A stretch of DNA of 64,000 nt from Spirogloea muscicola. Lineage: Eukaryota; Streptophyta; Zygnematophyceae; Spirogloeales; Spirogloeaceae. Positions within the stretch are counted from its first letter, which is position 1; each line of letters begins with the position of its first letter. The position numbers and the translations under genes are program-made. The stretch is taken from contig WELB01000032.1 of assembly GCA_009602725.1 (NCBI GenBank), forward strand, positions 447,719 through 511,718, written 5' to 3'. The notes beneath the pieces were generated by a model. That model was not told the origin of the DNA. It searched no databases and worked only from the letters and a program-made list of their open reading frames with translations. This document shows, one piece after another, positions 8,919 to 20,308 of the stretch.

Positions 8919-11900
8919 AGCAGATGGGGCGGTCCGGTGGCGTCGACTTGGGCTACAAGATGGCAAAGCTCTAGCTGTCAGCACGAAGGCGTCCCACGTG
9001 GCTGTTCTTTGTGGCGACACCGTAGTGACGGTTTATGATGGGCAGTCTGCACTTGAGTTGTTGGCTCTTGAGATCAGCAATGCGCAAGACATAGGTATCT
9101 GTGGAGATGGCAGTGAGGTCAGTACCAAGCCATGTGTGACCAGCCATTATTTATTGTGTACTGCTAGGTGAAGAGATGACAAGCCGAAATTGAGCTATGA
9201 CAAAATGAGCTCATCATGATGAGCTCATTTTGTCATAGTTGCCAGGTTTTCAATCAGGAAACTTGCAGAAATGCACCTTATGAAAGATGGGAGAATGGGA
9301 GATGGCAAGATGAAGTGAGAATAATTGGAAAGACCGCAAGCAAAAACCATGTATCCTAATTGGCTACAAGTTGAATATGCAATTACTCTCTTTAAGTCAT
9401 TTTGCAGTATCCTAGTAGTAGCAGCAAAAAATGATGTCATAGCTCCTACAAAAGTCACTACTACTAAAGCTAATGGCGAATGTTCAAACAAAGGAGAACA
9501 TCTTGCAATAAAAAATACTCCTGCTGTTACCATGGTAGCTGCATGAATTAAGGCTGAAACAGGAGTAGGTCCCTCCATTGCATCTGGCAACCAAGTATGT
9601 AATCCTATCTGAGCAGATTTTCCTACTGCTCCTACAAATAGTAAAAAACAAATTATTGTAATAGCATCCATTCTTGTATTGAAGAAAACCAAAGGATTTA
9701 CAGAATGAGAAGCTACACAAGCAAAAACAACAGAAAAGTCTACACTTTGAAATACTACAAAGCAGCCCATAATTCCTAATGCCAAGCCAAAATCTCCTAC
9801 TCGATTCACAAGCATTGCTTTAATGGCAGCTTTCTTAGCTTGGAGACGAGTAAACCAAAAATTAATGAGCAAATAAGAAGCAAGACCAACCCCTTCCCAG
9901 CCTAAAAACAGTTAAATTAAATTATCTCCAGTTACCAACATTAGCATAAAAAAAGTAAAAATTGAAAGATAACACATAAATCGAGGACTGTGAGGATCAT
10001 GAGACATGTAAGAAATAAAACACACATGAACCAAACTACTGATCAAGGTCACTACCACTAACATTACCACTGTTAGACTATCAAACAAGAAACCCCAAGC
10101 GGCATCAAACATTTCCGAAAATCCATGGAGCAATCTTCAGATAGCAAGGGCTTGCACCTAAAGCTACTTCGTAAAAAACAGTTATAGAGAAAATTGCAGA
10201 TAATATTAAACAAGTAGTAGTTACTACAGCTGCACCACGGTAACCAAGAAAACACAGGACTTACAAAAAAGAGTACATAATAGCCTTTTTAATATTGGAG
10301 TCATTTATGATTGCAGTGTTTTGTATGCTTGATTTGTTATTATTTTATGTGTTCTTTGAAAGTGTGCTTATTACTATGTTATTATTATAAGAGTATGGGG
10401 CTCACGACAGAGAATGGTACAATGTGAGCAGGACTTGACATAGGATTAGCTGGTATATAATTATCAGGGTGTCTAGCACATTTGGTGCATAGAAAATAAA
10501 AATGGAAAAGAATATAGCAAAAGCTACCCAACCTACAAGGTCCTTCACATAAAAGTAAGCAAGCAGTTTTATCCACTGAAGGATTAATGCCTAAAGGGTT
10601 GTTCGAGCCATATTGGTGCAATGCAGCAATATGCAAAATACTTACGCCTGCAATTAAAAAGGGCATCAAGTAGTGAAGACCAAAGAAACGATTTAGTGTT
10701 GCATTGTCCACGGAGAATCCTCCCCATAACCAAGTACCAAAACTGTCTCCCACTACAGGAATTGCACTAGCTAAACTAGTAATGACAGTAGCTCCCCAAA
10801 AACTCATTTGCAAATAGTGTACAAGTACACAAATGATAGGAGAATCATGTTTATCTATTTTTCAACTTTACGGGCCTAAATGTAGACAAACAAAAAAATG
10901 GGCAAATATCACAACAAATAGAACAAAGGCTTCAGGCTTTGCTTATTCTTCAAGACAATTTATTAGCTGATTTTCACAAAAAGCTAATGAGCTTCCGAGA
11001 CAGTGTAGGTAACCAATTCCGTTTTTTTAACGAAAATCTTCCGTTGGATTGCCTACTAAATGAATATAATACACAGCAATTAGATCACCCCATACAGACA
11101 AAAAATCACGAGAGCAATTCGAGATGAAAATAAGGAAAAGACTTATTCATTTACGTACAGATAATAGCAAATTACATGAGGTAATATCTTACTGTAAACT
11201 TCACGATTTACGTGGAGTTCAGATGAAAGCAACTTTTTCTTATCAAACTCGATGCAATGTAAGAAAAACATTGATAATTAATGAAAGCCCTAACATTTAG
11301 TTTCAAAAAACCTTTCTGATAAGGGGAGCTTTGCCAATTGGATTTTGTTACAGGTTGTTGTGTTGAGTAATAATGCAAGTGTGGTGGTTTATGATGGAGC
11401 CACTGGCGTTGGACTGAGCAGCTGGCAAGTTGCTGGAGCCCTTGCAGTGGCTATCAGCGAGGATGGCAAGTACGCTGTGGATCAACCCTCTCAGCTCCAG
11501 CACCTTCGTCGATTTCTATTGCCCAACTGCCGCATCTGAGGTTGACGTCGTAGAGTGCCCTTTGTCTGCAGTAGCTCCATCCCTATGACAGAGCCAGCTA
11601 GCTTCCAGCATGTTGCCAGCAGCTTTTACGTCTTCTGGAATGCCTCGCGCCTCCAGCAGCATTAGATCCACACCAGGTCACATGCCCAGCTCCATGCCTA
11701 ATGTTTGGCTGACCACTTGCTTTCTTGGCTGTCAGAACTGTGGCAGTGCTTAGCCACAAAGGGCAAGTGTCTGTATTGAGGCTCTACCTGGCCAGCTACG
11801 GACATCATTCGATTCTGGGGAGCTGCAAGATGTAGCCATAGATGGAGATGGGACCAGCCTTGCTGTGCTTAGGCACGACAATACTGTGAGCGTTATTGAC

Positions 11901-11940
11901 ATGGATGGGCAAGTATTGCACGACTTCAAGATTCAGGCGG
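8918..11940 (+). CDS. Beta-propeller (WD/PQQ-like) protein, interrupted by a mitochondrial insert
   Basis: Three segments look like consecutive propeller blades. Exon from about 8918 to 9118 encodes [36 protein letters not shown] and [10 protein letters not shown]. Exon 11354 to about 11476 gives [18 protein letters not shown] and [11 protein letters not shown] third, about 11795-11936, gives [20 protein letters not shown] and [13 protein letters not shown]. Each has the strand pattern 'VAV/VVV..., x-V-x-V-Y-D-G, ...DG'. The 9118/11354 junction joins in phase 0 with a GTCAGT donor and an AG acceptor. The join before 11795 is unresolved, and I see neither the true start nor the stop. It might be an EMC1-like or other quinoprotein-type propeller; the family is not certain. 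The intron 9119-11353 holds the mitochondrial DNA. Confidence 0.55.
9195..9238. repeat. Perfect 44-bp palindrome
   Basis: Two 21-base arms beginning CTATGACAAAATGAGC are separated only by AT, so the whole 44 bases equal their reverse complement. It lies exactly where the AT-rich mitochondrial DNA meets nuclear intron sequence. Confidence 0.9.
9225..10278 (-). pseudogene. nad5: NADH dehydrogenase subunit 5 fragment
   Basis: Starting at the ATG at 10276-10278, the minus strand encodes the N-terminal half of complex I subunit ND5. Landmarks include [101 protein letters not shown] and [18 protein letters not shown]. It stops matching after SNYS, so roughly the last half of the protein is missing. 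A stop just after the start and frame changes near 10110 and 9900 break it. Confidence 0.92.
10300..10412 (+). pseudogene. nad4: NADH dehydrogenase subunit 4 fragment
   Basis: A short plus-strand piece reads [20 protein letters not shown] and then, after a one-base frame change, VWGSRQRM. This is the conserved ND4 segment usually seen as ...[23 protein letters not shown]. Only about 35 residues are present. It abuts the cob fragment directly, which shows that the insert is a joined mosaic. Confidence 0.8.
10412..10813 (-). pseudogene. cob: Cytochrome b fragment
   Basis: The minus strand reads [63 protein letters not shown] and, after a frame change, [20 protein letters not shown]. This is the central part of cytochrome b, including the second heme-ligand helix region (HYLMPF). 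The N-terminal third and the C-terminal helices are missing. Confidence 0.92.
11036..11300 (+). pseudogene. rps10: Mitochondrial ribosomal protein S10 fragment
   Basis: The frame reads VGLPTK, then two in-frame stops near 11062-11070, then [20 protein letters not shown] and IRKRLIHL, closing with a stop at 11298-11300. The block [15 protein letters not shown] is diagnostic of mitochondrial uS10. Having mitochondrially encoded rps10 fits green-lineage mitochondrial genomes. Confidence 0.8.
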
Positions 11941-12269
11941 CCAGGCGAATATTCATCGTGGGAGACTAACTCGTTTCAGTGTGTACAACATCTTGCACAG
12001 CGGCCTGCAGCCTCTTGCTTCAGTGACATCCCCTGTGCTCCAGTTACAATGTGGGGATCTGTCAGGTTGCAACGGTGTCGGAGCCCATTTATACTGAGGT
12101 GCAACAAGCACATGACGATTTGCCCGGAGGTATATTTTGTTGAATATAGAAATATAGTGAATCAGTGGGTCAGTAGAATCACCCATTCCGATCCTTCTGC
12201 TAGGCCGATGTGAGTCTCCCTAGATACGGGAGGCCCCAGCAAATTGCATTATTGGCCCGAACGATCTCG

Positions 12270-12545
12270 TGGCTCTGAGTGCGGCTAGGCGGCGCTGTGG
12301 GCGCGGTGGCTCTGTGTGCGGCGAGGCGGCGCTGTGTGAGCAGCGGCTCCATGTGCGGCGAGGCGGCGCTGTGTGCGCGGCGGCTGTGTGTGGCGAGGCA
12401 ACGCTGTGTGCGCGACAGCTCTGTGTGCAAGTAGGCGGCGCTGTGTGCGCGGCGGCTCTGTGTGTGGTGAGACGGCGCTGTAAGTTTGCCAGCTCTGTGT
12501 GCGGCCAGGTGGAGCTGAGTGCTCACCGGCTCTGTGTGTAATCAG
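12270..12545. repeat. Minisatellite, about 34-bp unit, about 8 copies
   Basis: Imperfect tandem copies of a unit close to GGCGGCGCTGTGTGCGCGGC followed by GGCTCTGTGTGCGGCGA. Copies differ by several bases and small length changes. It gives spurious open frames on both strands. No gene is assigned to it. Confidence 0.85.
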
Positions 12546-13741
12546 GCAAGACTTTGTGTTACTCTGAACCCTTTGTGATCATGAGTACGTCTGCGTCTGC
12601 ATCCGCATCTGCGCAAAGACGAGGACAGTCTGCCGGTCCTCCCACATCGAGACAGGAAGTGATGGGTGTAGGACATGAAGGACAGGTACAAACTGCAGAA
12701 CATGAACAGCAGGTACAGGTTGATGAACGTGAAAAAACAAGGGCAACCAGAGCAAGAAAACTATCATATTGTATCTATCGAAGGTGCGATGCCGGTTGGG
12801 AGTCGCGGTGTCAGGATGCCGAGGGCACTTCGACAGCCGTGAGGTGAGAGCAGCATGCAGATTGTGATATCACGGCGGCTTGCTGGCCAGTCTGTACGCC
12901 GAGCATGGCAACTGCGGTAGGGCTGAGTACAAGGAGGCCCAGCCCCAGCGGCGCGCCGGAGTCACTCGGCGGACCGGCGGGACGCCAACCGTGGGCGCGG
13001 CGGAGTCGGGGGTTGTGGTGGCGGCGGGGGTGTAGGGCTGCCACGGCGGCTACCGAGGCCCGCGCGCGGCGGCCAGTACCTTGCTGTACCTGGCACCAGC
13101 GGATCAGAAACCCGGCAAAGGGCGGGGTTTCGGGAGAGCAGGGGTGGCGGAGGGGCCCCACGATGGCCGGAGTGGGAAAGGGATCGTGGGTATGGGTGAG
13201 ACGGGGGGTTCAGACGGTGAGCCGGGGGTTTGGACGGGGGTTGCGGGCCCGCTAGCAGGACAAGCCGCGCGAGCCGGCAGCGGCGGCGGCGGCGGGGGGG
13301 GGGGCGGGTGGGNGGAACGGGGACCCGGGGGCGGGCCGGCCTCGGTCCAGCCCGGGCTGCGCCCCCCCCCCGGGGGCCCTCCCACGTGGGCCGCTCGTCC
13401 ACGCCGCCACGTGGGGAGCTGGCGCCCAATCCCCGTCGCCGCCTCGGCGCGGCCAGCCGCCGGGCGGAGGGACAAGGAGAGAGGGCGGCCCTCCGGAGGC
13501 GAGGCGCTGGGAATCTTCTTTCTCTGCGGGAGGGGAGGGAGGAATGGGAGGGAGGGGAGGGAGGGAGCCCCCCCCCCATTCAATCTCCCTTCTGGCGGGC
13601 TCGTCAGTCATCTAACTTGACGAGAGCCACTCCGCCCTGCCCCCGGCCGCCGATCCCCCGCCACACATCCGCCAGCTTCCCCCGCGCCCCTTTCCCCGCC
13701 ACACCCCCGCCGCCGCCGCCTCGCCCCCCGCCGCCGCCGCC
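12546..13741. other. Upstream region of AMT2, GC-rich, with an assembly N
   Basis: From 12581 a short plus frame reads MSTSASASASAQRRGQSAGP and continues to about 12847 with a charged, glutamine-rich stretch. It has coding character but no recognised family, and may be a lone exon or an element fragment. From about 12900 to 13740 the DNA becomes extremely GC-rich, with a single N at 13313 in a G-run, ending in the 5' leader of AMT2. Long frames there on both strands are composition artefacts. Confidence 0.35.
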
Positions 13742-16374
13742 ATGTCGTCCGACGGCGGCGACTACCTGGACCGCGGCGACAATGCGTGGCAGATGACGGC
13801 GGCGACGCTGGTGGGCCTGCAGTCCATCCCGGGCCTCATGATCCTGTACGGCGGCGTGGTGAAGAAGAAGTGGGCCGTCAACTCCGCCTTCATGGTCCTC
13901 TACGCCTTCTCCGCCGTTCTCATCTGCTGGATCGGGTGGGGCTACAAGTTCGCCTTCGGCCACAAGCTGCTGCCGTTCTGGGGCAAGCCTGGACCGTCGG
14001 TCGGAGGCTCCTACTATATGACGCAGGCCTTCCTGCCGGAGGCCAACATCGTGGCCAACTACCCCATGGCCACCATGATCTACTTCCAGTTCGTCTTCGC
14101 CGCCATCACGCTCGTCCTCATCGCCGGCGCGCTGCTCGGCCGCATGAACTTCCTTGCCTGGATGATCTTCGTGCCCCTCTGGCTCACCTTCTCGTACACC
14201 ATCGGCGCCTTCTCCATTTGGGGTGGCGGCTTCCTCTTCAAGTGGGGCGTCCTCGACTACTCTGGCGGCTACGTCATCCACGTCTCCTCTGGATGGGCCG
14301 GCTTCACCGCTGCCGCGTGGGTGAGCCAGCTGCGCCCACCTTGGTTCGCTGCAAACGTCATTCCCCCTTCAAGCTGTGCTTATCTAGACAGTGCCGCAGC
14401 TGACACCATATTTTCTTGCTGTGAGCTGCAAAAGCCGGCCTGGCACCGTTTCTGTGGTAGTAGCCACTCCTGCAAGCCTCCCAGCTTGGCACAACCCAGC
14501 AGAGCTGATAGCAGAGCTGACTGCTTGAAGCCCACACGGTCCTCATCCTTTTGAGCAATGCTGCTGTCCCCCAGGTTGGCCCCCGTCTCCAGCGTGACCG
14601 GGAGCGCTTCCCCCCCAACAACGTGCTTCTCGTTCTGGCGGGCGCCGGCTTGCTCTGGCTCGGTTGGAATGGATTTAATGGTGGTGACCCTTATGCTGCT
14701 AACCAGGTTGGTGGTAGTTGCTCATGGCCTGCTTCATGTACAGGAATTTCCGCATGGTGTACAGTATTTTGTCATGTCGGATGAACACTGTATGGCACCC
14801 TGTGGGGCATGTCACATCATTGCCGTGTATGGTTTGGTACCCCAAAACTGTGTTGCCAAGGTTGAACGATGGTCCTTCCTCAGCTCTGCACCAGAGCTGA
14901 GATAGCGCGGTTCACCTGTGATATTCTTGGCTTTCTATATAATGTGTCACATATTGTAGAGTTGACGTACAGCATACCAGCTGGCATAGTGCACCAGAGC
15001 TGAGGCAGTGGAGTTCACCTGTATTTGTCTTGGCTTTGCTTTAAAAAGTGTCATACTTCATAGAGTTGATGTACAGCATACCCGCCGCTGGCTTAGTGTC
15101 CCCTCACTTTCAAGCTTGACCTCTTGGGAAGCTCGAAGATGCATCGCAAGGCTTACTTTCATCAGCCTGCCCACTCTTGCAGGATGCATCTGTTGCTGTT
15201 CTCAACACCAACACGTGCACAGCATTCTCATTGCTCACTTGGACTGCGTGGGACATCATCTACTTTGGCAAGCCGTCTGTCATCGGTGCGGTGCAGGGCA
15301 TGATCACGGGCCTTGTTGCCATTACTCCAGCCGCAGGTAAGCCGTCCACGCATTTCGGAGGTCTTTACTGGTCAACCATGCGAGTGCGGCTGGCTGGTCA
15401 GGGTTGATGTGCAGCGCTTGATGTGCCGGCAATGTAGTACTTTGTCTACCACTTTCAAATGGCCTGCCTCACCTCCCAAATTTCTACTGGTGTATCTCCT
15501 GGTGTAGGCCTGATTCACGGCTGGGGAGCCATGTGCTTCGGTTTCATTTCTGGATCTGTTCCTTGGTTTACCATGATGGTCCTTGGCAAGAAGTTGGCCT
15601 TGCTGCGAATTGTTGATGACACCCTGGGCTTGCTCCACACTCACGGCATTGCTGGTGTCATCGGCGGTTGTCTGACCGGCCTCTTCGCCGTGGAGGAGCT
15701 CTGTGTTGGTGAGTAATTCCTGTGACACACTCTCGAGCTACTATGCTGTCCTGTATCCAACAAAAGGGAGGTCTCTGTTTGAGAAGAGCCTAAGAGGAAT
15801 TTTCTGCTGCATCTGCAGCTTTTGCGCTGGCCCCTGGGACCAAGGGTGCATTTTATGGCAGCGGAGGGCAGTTTGGCAAGCAGATTGTTGGGGCCCTATT
15901 TATTATAGGCTGGAATCTTGTCGTCACCAGCATCATCATGTTTGCAATCAAACTTGTCATCCCCCTCCGCATGAGCGTGGAGCACCTGGAGGTGGGTTCT
16001 GAGATAAATGACCTCCACTACTTCTGCTAAGCGTGTGTCTATTTGCCTCTCTTCAGTACAGACATCCTGATCCTATGCTGACAAGAGAGTCTACTCTGCA
16101 CTATGGTACAAGCGTTTTGGAGAGTTGTGTGCTGACAGACTAAGGTTGGTGCTTTTGTGGCTAACTTAACTTGGACCTGTAATGTCAGATTGGTGATGAG
16201 GCTGCTCATGGAGAGGAGGCTTACGCCATGTACGGTGATGGGGACATGGACCCAGGCAAGACATCGGGCTGGTATGGTTACGACGTGACCCACCATGGAG
16301 GTACAGCAAATCCAGTTGGTGCACCGATTGCCACTCATGGCGCCACCCATGGCCCTGGTGATGCTCTCGGTTGA
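13742..16374 (+). CDS. AMT2: Ammonium transporter, AMT2 (MEP) type
   Basis: A plasma-membrane ammonium transporter of the plant AMT2 subfamily. Six exons join in phase: 13742-14320, 14575-14706, 15183-15336, 15508-15708, 15819-15991 and 16189-16374, giving 474 residues (Arabidopsis AMT2 has 475). Features in order are [130 protein letters not shown] and a cytosolic tail, [20 protein letters not shown]. The twin pore histidines correspond to H in VIHVSS and HTHG. The tail is longer and richer in His/Gly than in land-plant AMT2. All introns are GT-AG. The ATG is the first in a Pro/Ala-coding GC island and gives a full-length N-terminus. Confidence 0.97.
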
Positions 16375-17288
16375 GGCCGTGGCTTATAAACACAGGATTT
16401 AGTCAGTATATCTGTGCATATTTATGGCAAGGCAAGCCAGGCTGCCCAAGCCGAGCCCCCAAGCCGAGCCAGGCTGCAGGTGTCCCTCTGGTTGTGTGAA
16501 GGGCTGCTGAGCCCTGAGGATAGGAGAGGAAATTGAGGCCAGCGAGGCATAGTTTCTGCTAGGACATTCTCCACGTTGTTCACGCCAGCGTGCTGATGAT
16601 ACTGTGGAGAAACCCATAGTTACTAGTCAAGGCAATGACGTGACCCACCTCCCTGTCTAAAGCAGGTAGAAAAGTTGCTTTTGCTAGAATAGAACACTTA
16701 CAGGGGGACTCTTCCAAGTTATGAGGGAGCTCAAGAGAATACATGTGATCAGCACTCTCATAAATGACGCACTCATGCAAGGGTGTGCACTTACAATCTG
16801 ACTTAGCATCAGTGGCGAAGTTCCTCTTGCCGTGAGTTTTTTGAGTAGGTCTGATGCAACATCGATTGTTCCCAATGAATGGTGGACGGACTCCCAAGCT
16901 ATGCCCTTCCAGCTTCTCACTTTCTGGCATCGGAGCTGGTGGGATTTGCCAAACTGCTTGCATAGCTTAGTATTTCTGTTCCTTTTACACACATAGTCTA
17001 CCTAACTCTTAAGTAATGATGATAAAGTGGTCCTAGTCCATGGACTGCACAAGATACTTCCTAAGACAGATGGCGGGGATCCCTACATTATCTCTTGCTT
17101 GGAGTGTGCTTGGGATGTCATCGTTATCATTAAGTTTTCAACCCAAAATTGTCAATATGACTATTTTGTGATGCTTCTGAAGACCACCATAAATTTGGGA
17201 CAGGTTCCTGCAGGTTCTACCCCATGTACAGTTCACTAGCTGTAAAAATAGCATCACATGGTACACAATTTGCAGATGAGAGCTGTAG
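16375..17288. other. Intergenic, nothing recognised
   Basis: The region downstream of AMT2 holds its 3' untranslated region and about 800 bases with only short open frames. I see no RNA gene or repeat. Confidence 0.4.
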
Positions 17289-17541
17289 CACAACATCCAC
17301 AACGACCTACAAGTAGCACATTCGTATCAAGCTTTCCAGACCATCAACAGACTGCTGCTAATGTGGCCTGGTGCTTGGGATAACGACCTCATACATGCAG
17401 AGAGTGGCATAGGGGATCCTGTCCTGTTCGGGCCCTCACTTGACAAGGACCAGGTATTCAAGCTCGTGCCAGCCATCAAGACTGCGAGTAGGCGAGCAGG
17501 AGCAGCTGGCTCTGCTGCAGAAGCTGGAGGTGGCTGCTAGA
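17289..17541 (+). other. Possible orphan exon or element fragment
   Basis: An open stretch of about 83 codons without an ATG reads QVAHSYQAFQTINRLLLMWP, GIGDPVLFGPSLDKDQVFKL and VPAIKTASRRAG before a stop. Its residue balance looks coding, but I do not recognise it and cannot place flanking exons. It could be a piece of a transposable element ORF. Both sides are non-coding. Confidence 0.2.
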
Positions 17542-18290
17542 GCTCTACAGCACAGGAATAACTGGCAGGCCAACATATGAAAACAATAGACCCATGCAGG
17601 AGATCAAGGAGAACGAGAGCGCTCCAGCAGGGCAGGCAATGTCATCTGCAGGGTCTGGTTGAATTAATGTGCTTATTGCATCTCGTGTCCGTCATGTTAG
17701 AAGCTCCGAGGTCTTCAGATCGTCTTATTTCTGACTTGCACTGTCTTTCGAGTGCCCAACTCAATCCTGATCATGTGCAGCTTGTGCAGCATTTTCTCCA
17801 CTGCGGCTTCAGGACCTTTTACTTGTAAGAAGACAGTATGGGATGACAATAACAAGCGACAGGAGCAAGTCTGACGAAAGCAAACGATACTCCAAAGGGG
17901 CGGCGACTGCAGTGTGCCAGCCTAATTCCAAGTGGAAAGACGACACTTACAGCTGATAGTGCGGCCCAATTGGCAGGGCGAGCAAGCAAGTATGTCCACC
18001 GAGCTGCGGCAAACTGCGCCGCAGAAGGCATGCGGCGTGTTCCAAATTTGGGCGCCTTGCAGCAGCTGCAGGCGTGGCCTTTTGGGTGGCCGGCCAGAGT
18101 CACATGGATTCTGTATTGCGTGATGGAGGGCCTGAGTGGCCAAGGACAAAGGCAAGCACATCGACAGAGGGCCGGAGGAATGCGGCTGCTGATACCATAA
18201 ACAGCGGCTGTGAAGAAGAGAAGCCAGCCAGGTGCACACCAAGGGTTCATGACACTGCTAGCGGAGCCGATGTAGAGGGGGGCGCCAGCC
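17542..18290. other. Intergenic with a LINE tail scrap
   Basis: Mostly unassigned. At about 18118-18165 a minus-strand LINE tail end reads GGAGGGCCTGAGTGGCCAAG and continues into GACAAAGGCAAGCAC, matching 28298-28335 and, inverted, 58395-58440. The last 100 bases are the GC-rich leader of the next gene. Confidence 0.4.
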
Positions 18291-20308
18291 ATGGAGGGCG
18301 CGCGGGTGCTGGTGACGGGCGGCAGCGGCTACGTGGGCCAGTTCGTGGCGGCGCGGCTGGCCGCCCTCGGCGCCGACGTCGCGCTCACGTACCACTCGGG
18401 GGGCGCCGCCGCCGACGGCCGCGCCCTGGAGGCCGCGCTCAACGGCTGCCGCGCCTTCCGGGCGGACCTGCGCTCCGGCGACGGCCTAGCTGCCGTCCGC
18501 GACGGCTTCGGCGCGGTGAGCCGCCGCTAGCTCTGGTGCGGCCTCTCGACGGCGAAGCCCGTTGGCGCGCGCTCACGGTGCCGCCGCCGCACTCGCCGCT
18601 GCCCGTTCCCAGCAGCCCGACGTCGTCGTGAACTGCGCCGCCATCTCCGCCCCGAGGGCGTGCGAGGCCGACCCGGAGGGCGCCCAGGCCGTCAACGTGC
18701 CGCGCGAGCTCCTCCACTGGCTGGCCGCCGGCGCTCCCGGCGGCGGCAAGGCCCCGCCGCTCCTCATCCACTTGTCCACCGATCAAGGTCCTTGCCACTC
18801 CCGCAATTGCTCACGAGGCCTCCATTGATGGATGCGAGTGACCCATATGAGACAATCACACACTGGACGTTGACAAGCGCAAATGGAACGCCATCCGTTC
18901 CCCTAGCGGAGGCCCTTAGCAGAGATGTTCCAGAGGCGGAGAGGCTCGTATGACCGCACCTCTTAGTCCTGCTTGACGCCTCGGGTCTCCTTTGCTGCCA
19001 ATGTGCCGCGAGCGCTGCAGTCTATGATGGCTCCAAGGGCTTCTACAAGGAGACGGACGAGGCCAAGCCCATCAACGAGTATGGACGAAGCAAGGTCAGG
19101 GCCGAGGAGCTGATCGCCGGCAGCTGGCCCAACTACGCCATCCTGCGGTCCAGCATCATCGTCGGGCCCCAGCCACCAGTCCCGCTCGCAAGGGGCCTCC
19201 CTCTGCTAGTAAGTCGCTGCAGGACGTGGCTGCCACTCTCCAAGCGGCAATGCAGTGTGTGCCAAATGCTCTGCGAGGCATAAGCTGTGAGGCACAATCA
19301 TCTCAAGATAATTACTTTGAGCACATCTGCAAAGTTGCAGTGTGACCCTCACTGGAAGGTCGTCGCAGGTAGTCAACAACCACAGTCAAGGGCGGTCTGA
19401 ATATCATGTATCTGAGGGGTTGCTTATTGTCAGCAGCATACTGTGTGGTTCCCCTGTCTGTGGGATGCAGTGGGTGGACAGCACCTTGGCCTCTGGTCAG
19501 CCGACCGACTTCTTCAATGACGAGGTCCGCTGCCCAGTGTACGTCATGGACGTCGTGCACGCAGTAGAAATATTGGCGAAGTCAGCAATTACAGGTAACA
19601 ACCTGTTCTGGCACCATCCCCTCCATCAGTATATGCCAATGGGCCTTTGGCGTGCAGGCAAGTTGGATAAGCACTTTCAGTGAAAAGGTGGTGGTTGGCT
19701 CCTCTCGTCTTCACTTTCTAGTGCACATGCTGGATATAAAAGCAGGCCAGTTGTGTGCGTCTGGCAGGCCACAAGAGTTTCAAGAACATTTTCAACCTTG
19801 GGGGCCCAGACCGCCTGTCACGAGTGGAGATGGCCGAGGAGGTCGCACGAGTTCGTGGCTATGACCTGCAACTCATCAAGTCGGTGCCAGCAGCTTCTGT
19901 GAGTCTTGCTTAGAGATGCTCCTTCTTATCTCACGTGTTGCTTCACAGCACTGCATGTTGGGTCCAATTTGCAGCAACTATGCGCGCATCAGCTTGGAAC
20001 AAAAAGCTTACTGCAGACTCTCTTCAACATCAAGCAGAGGCAAATGCAGCATATGAGCTTACATTCCTCTGCAGCGGTTCCACTTTTCCAGGCAATTGAA
20101 ACGTATGTCTTTCTGTCCACCAATTGTCCACCAACAACTGCTACTAACTGTTCTCATGTGTTGAACATTTGTGTGGTTTGACCAGGTGGATCGAGGAGTA
20201 AAGAGCCCGCTTGACATATCAATGGATGTCACTCAAATTACAACAAAACTAGAATTGCCACTGACGTCCTTCAAGGATGCAGTGCTCAGAACGTTCCAGC
20301 TCCCCTAG
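18291..20308 (+). CDS. RmlD/MAT2B-like NAD(P)-dependent sugar-nucleotide reductase family protein
   Basis: A Rossmann-fold short-chain dehydrogenase of the extended type, close to dTDP-4-dehydrorhamnose reductase and to the methionine adenosyltransferase beta subunit. Six exons, 18291-18515, 18613-18787, 19021-19208, 19471-19594, 19768-19898 and 20186-20308, give 321 residues. The dinucleotide motif is VLVTGGSGYVGQFVA. Further landmarks are DVVVNCAAISAPRACE, HLSTDQVYDG, the catalytic YGRSK (Y-x3-K), ILRSSIIVGPQ, CPVYVMDVVHAVEIL and FNLGGPDRLSRVEMAEEVA, ending DRGVKSPLDISMD. The layout matches plant RmlD-like proteins of about 320 residues. The second donor (GTCCTT) is weak but keeps phase. 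The true substrate is unknown: a nucleotide-sugar reductase or a regulatory subunit are both possible. Confidence 0.9.

Larger units (their letters stand above)
9225..11300. other. Nuclear mitochondrial DNA insertion (NUMT), patchwork
   Basis: About 2.1 kb of AT-rich sequence inside GC-richer nuclear DNA, carrying recognisable pieces of nad5 (-), nad4 (+), cob (-) and rps10 (+). The fragments abut without full intergenic regions and in mixed orientation, and every frame is broken, so it is a nuclear fossil and not active organelle DNA. It lies wholly inside one intron of the propeller gene, between a canonical donor at 9119 and an acceptor ending at 11353. The stretch 10814-11035 is AT-rich and mitochondrial in composition, but I could not assign it to a gene. 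Confidence 0.9.

Noticed and set aside
9195-9238. A microRNA precursor or transcription terminator.
   Set aside because: It has a two-base loop and perfect arms, and it lies at an insertion border. There is no sign of a transcript.
9225-11300. A genuine mitochondrial contig misjoined into the assembly.
   Set aside because: All four genes are broken and truncated, and nuclear exons on both sides join in phase across it. Not fully excluded without reads.
12905-13740. Several 100-200 codon frames on both strands upstream of AMT2.
   Set aside because: Extreme GC with G-runs and an N, no family landmarks, and overlapping frames in all directions.
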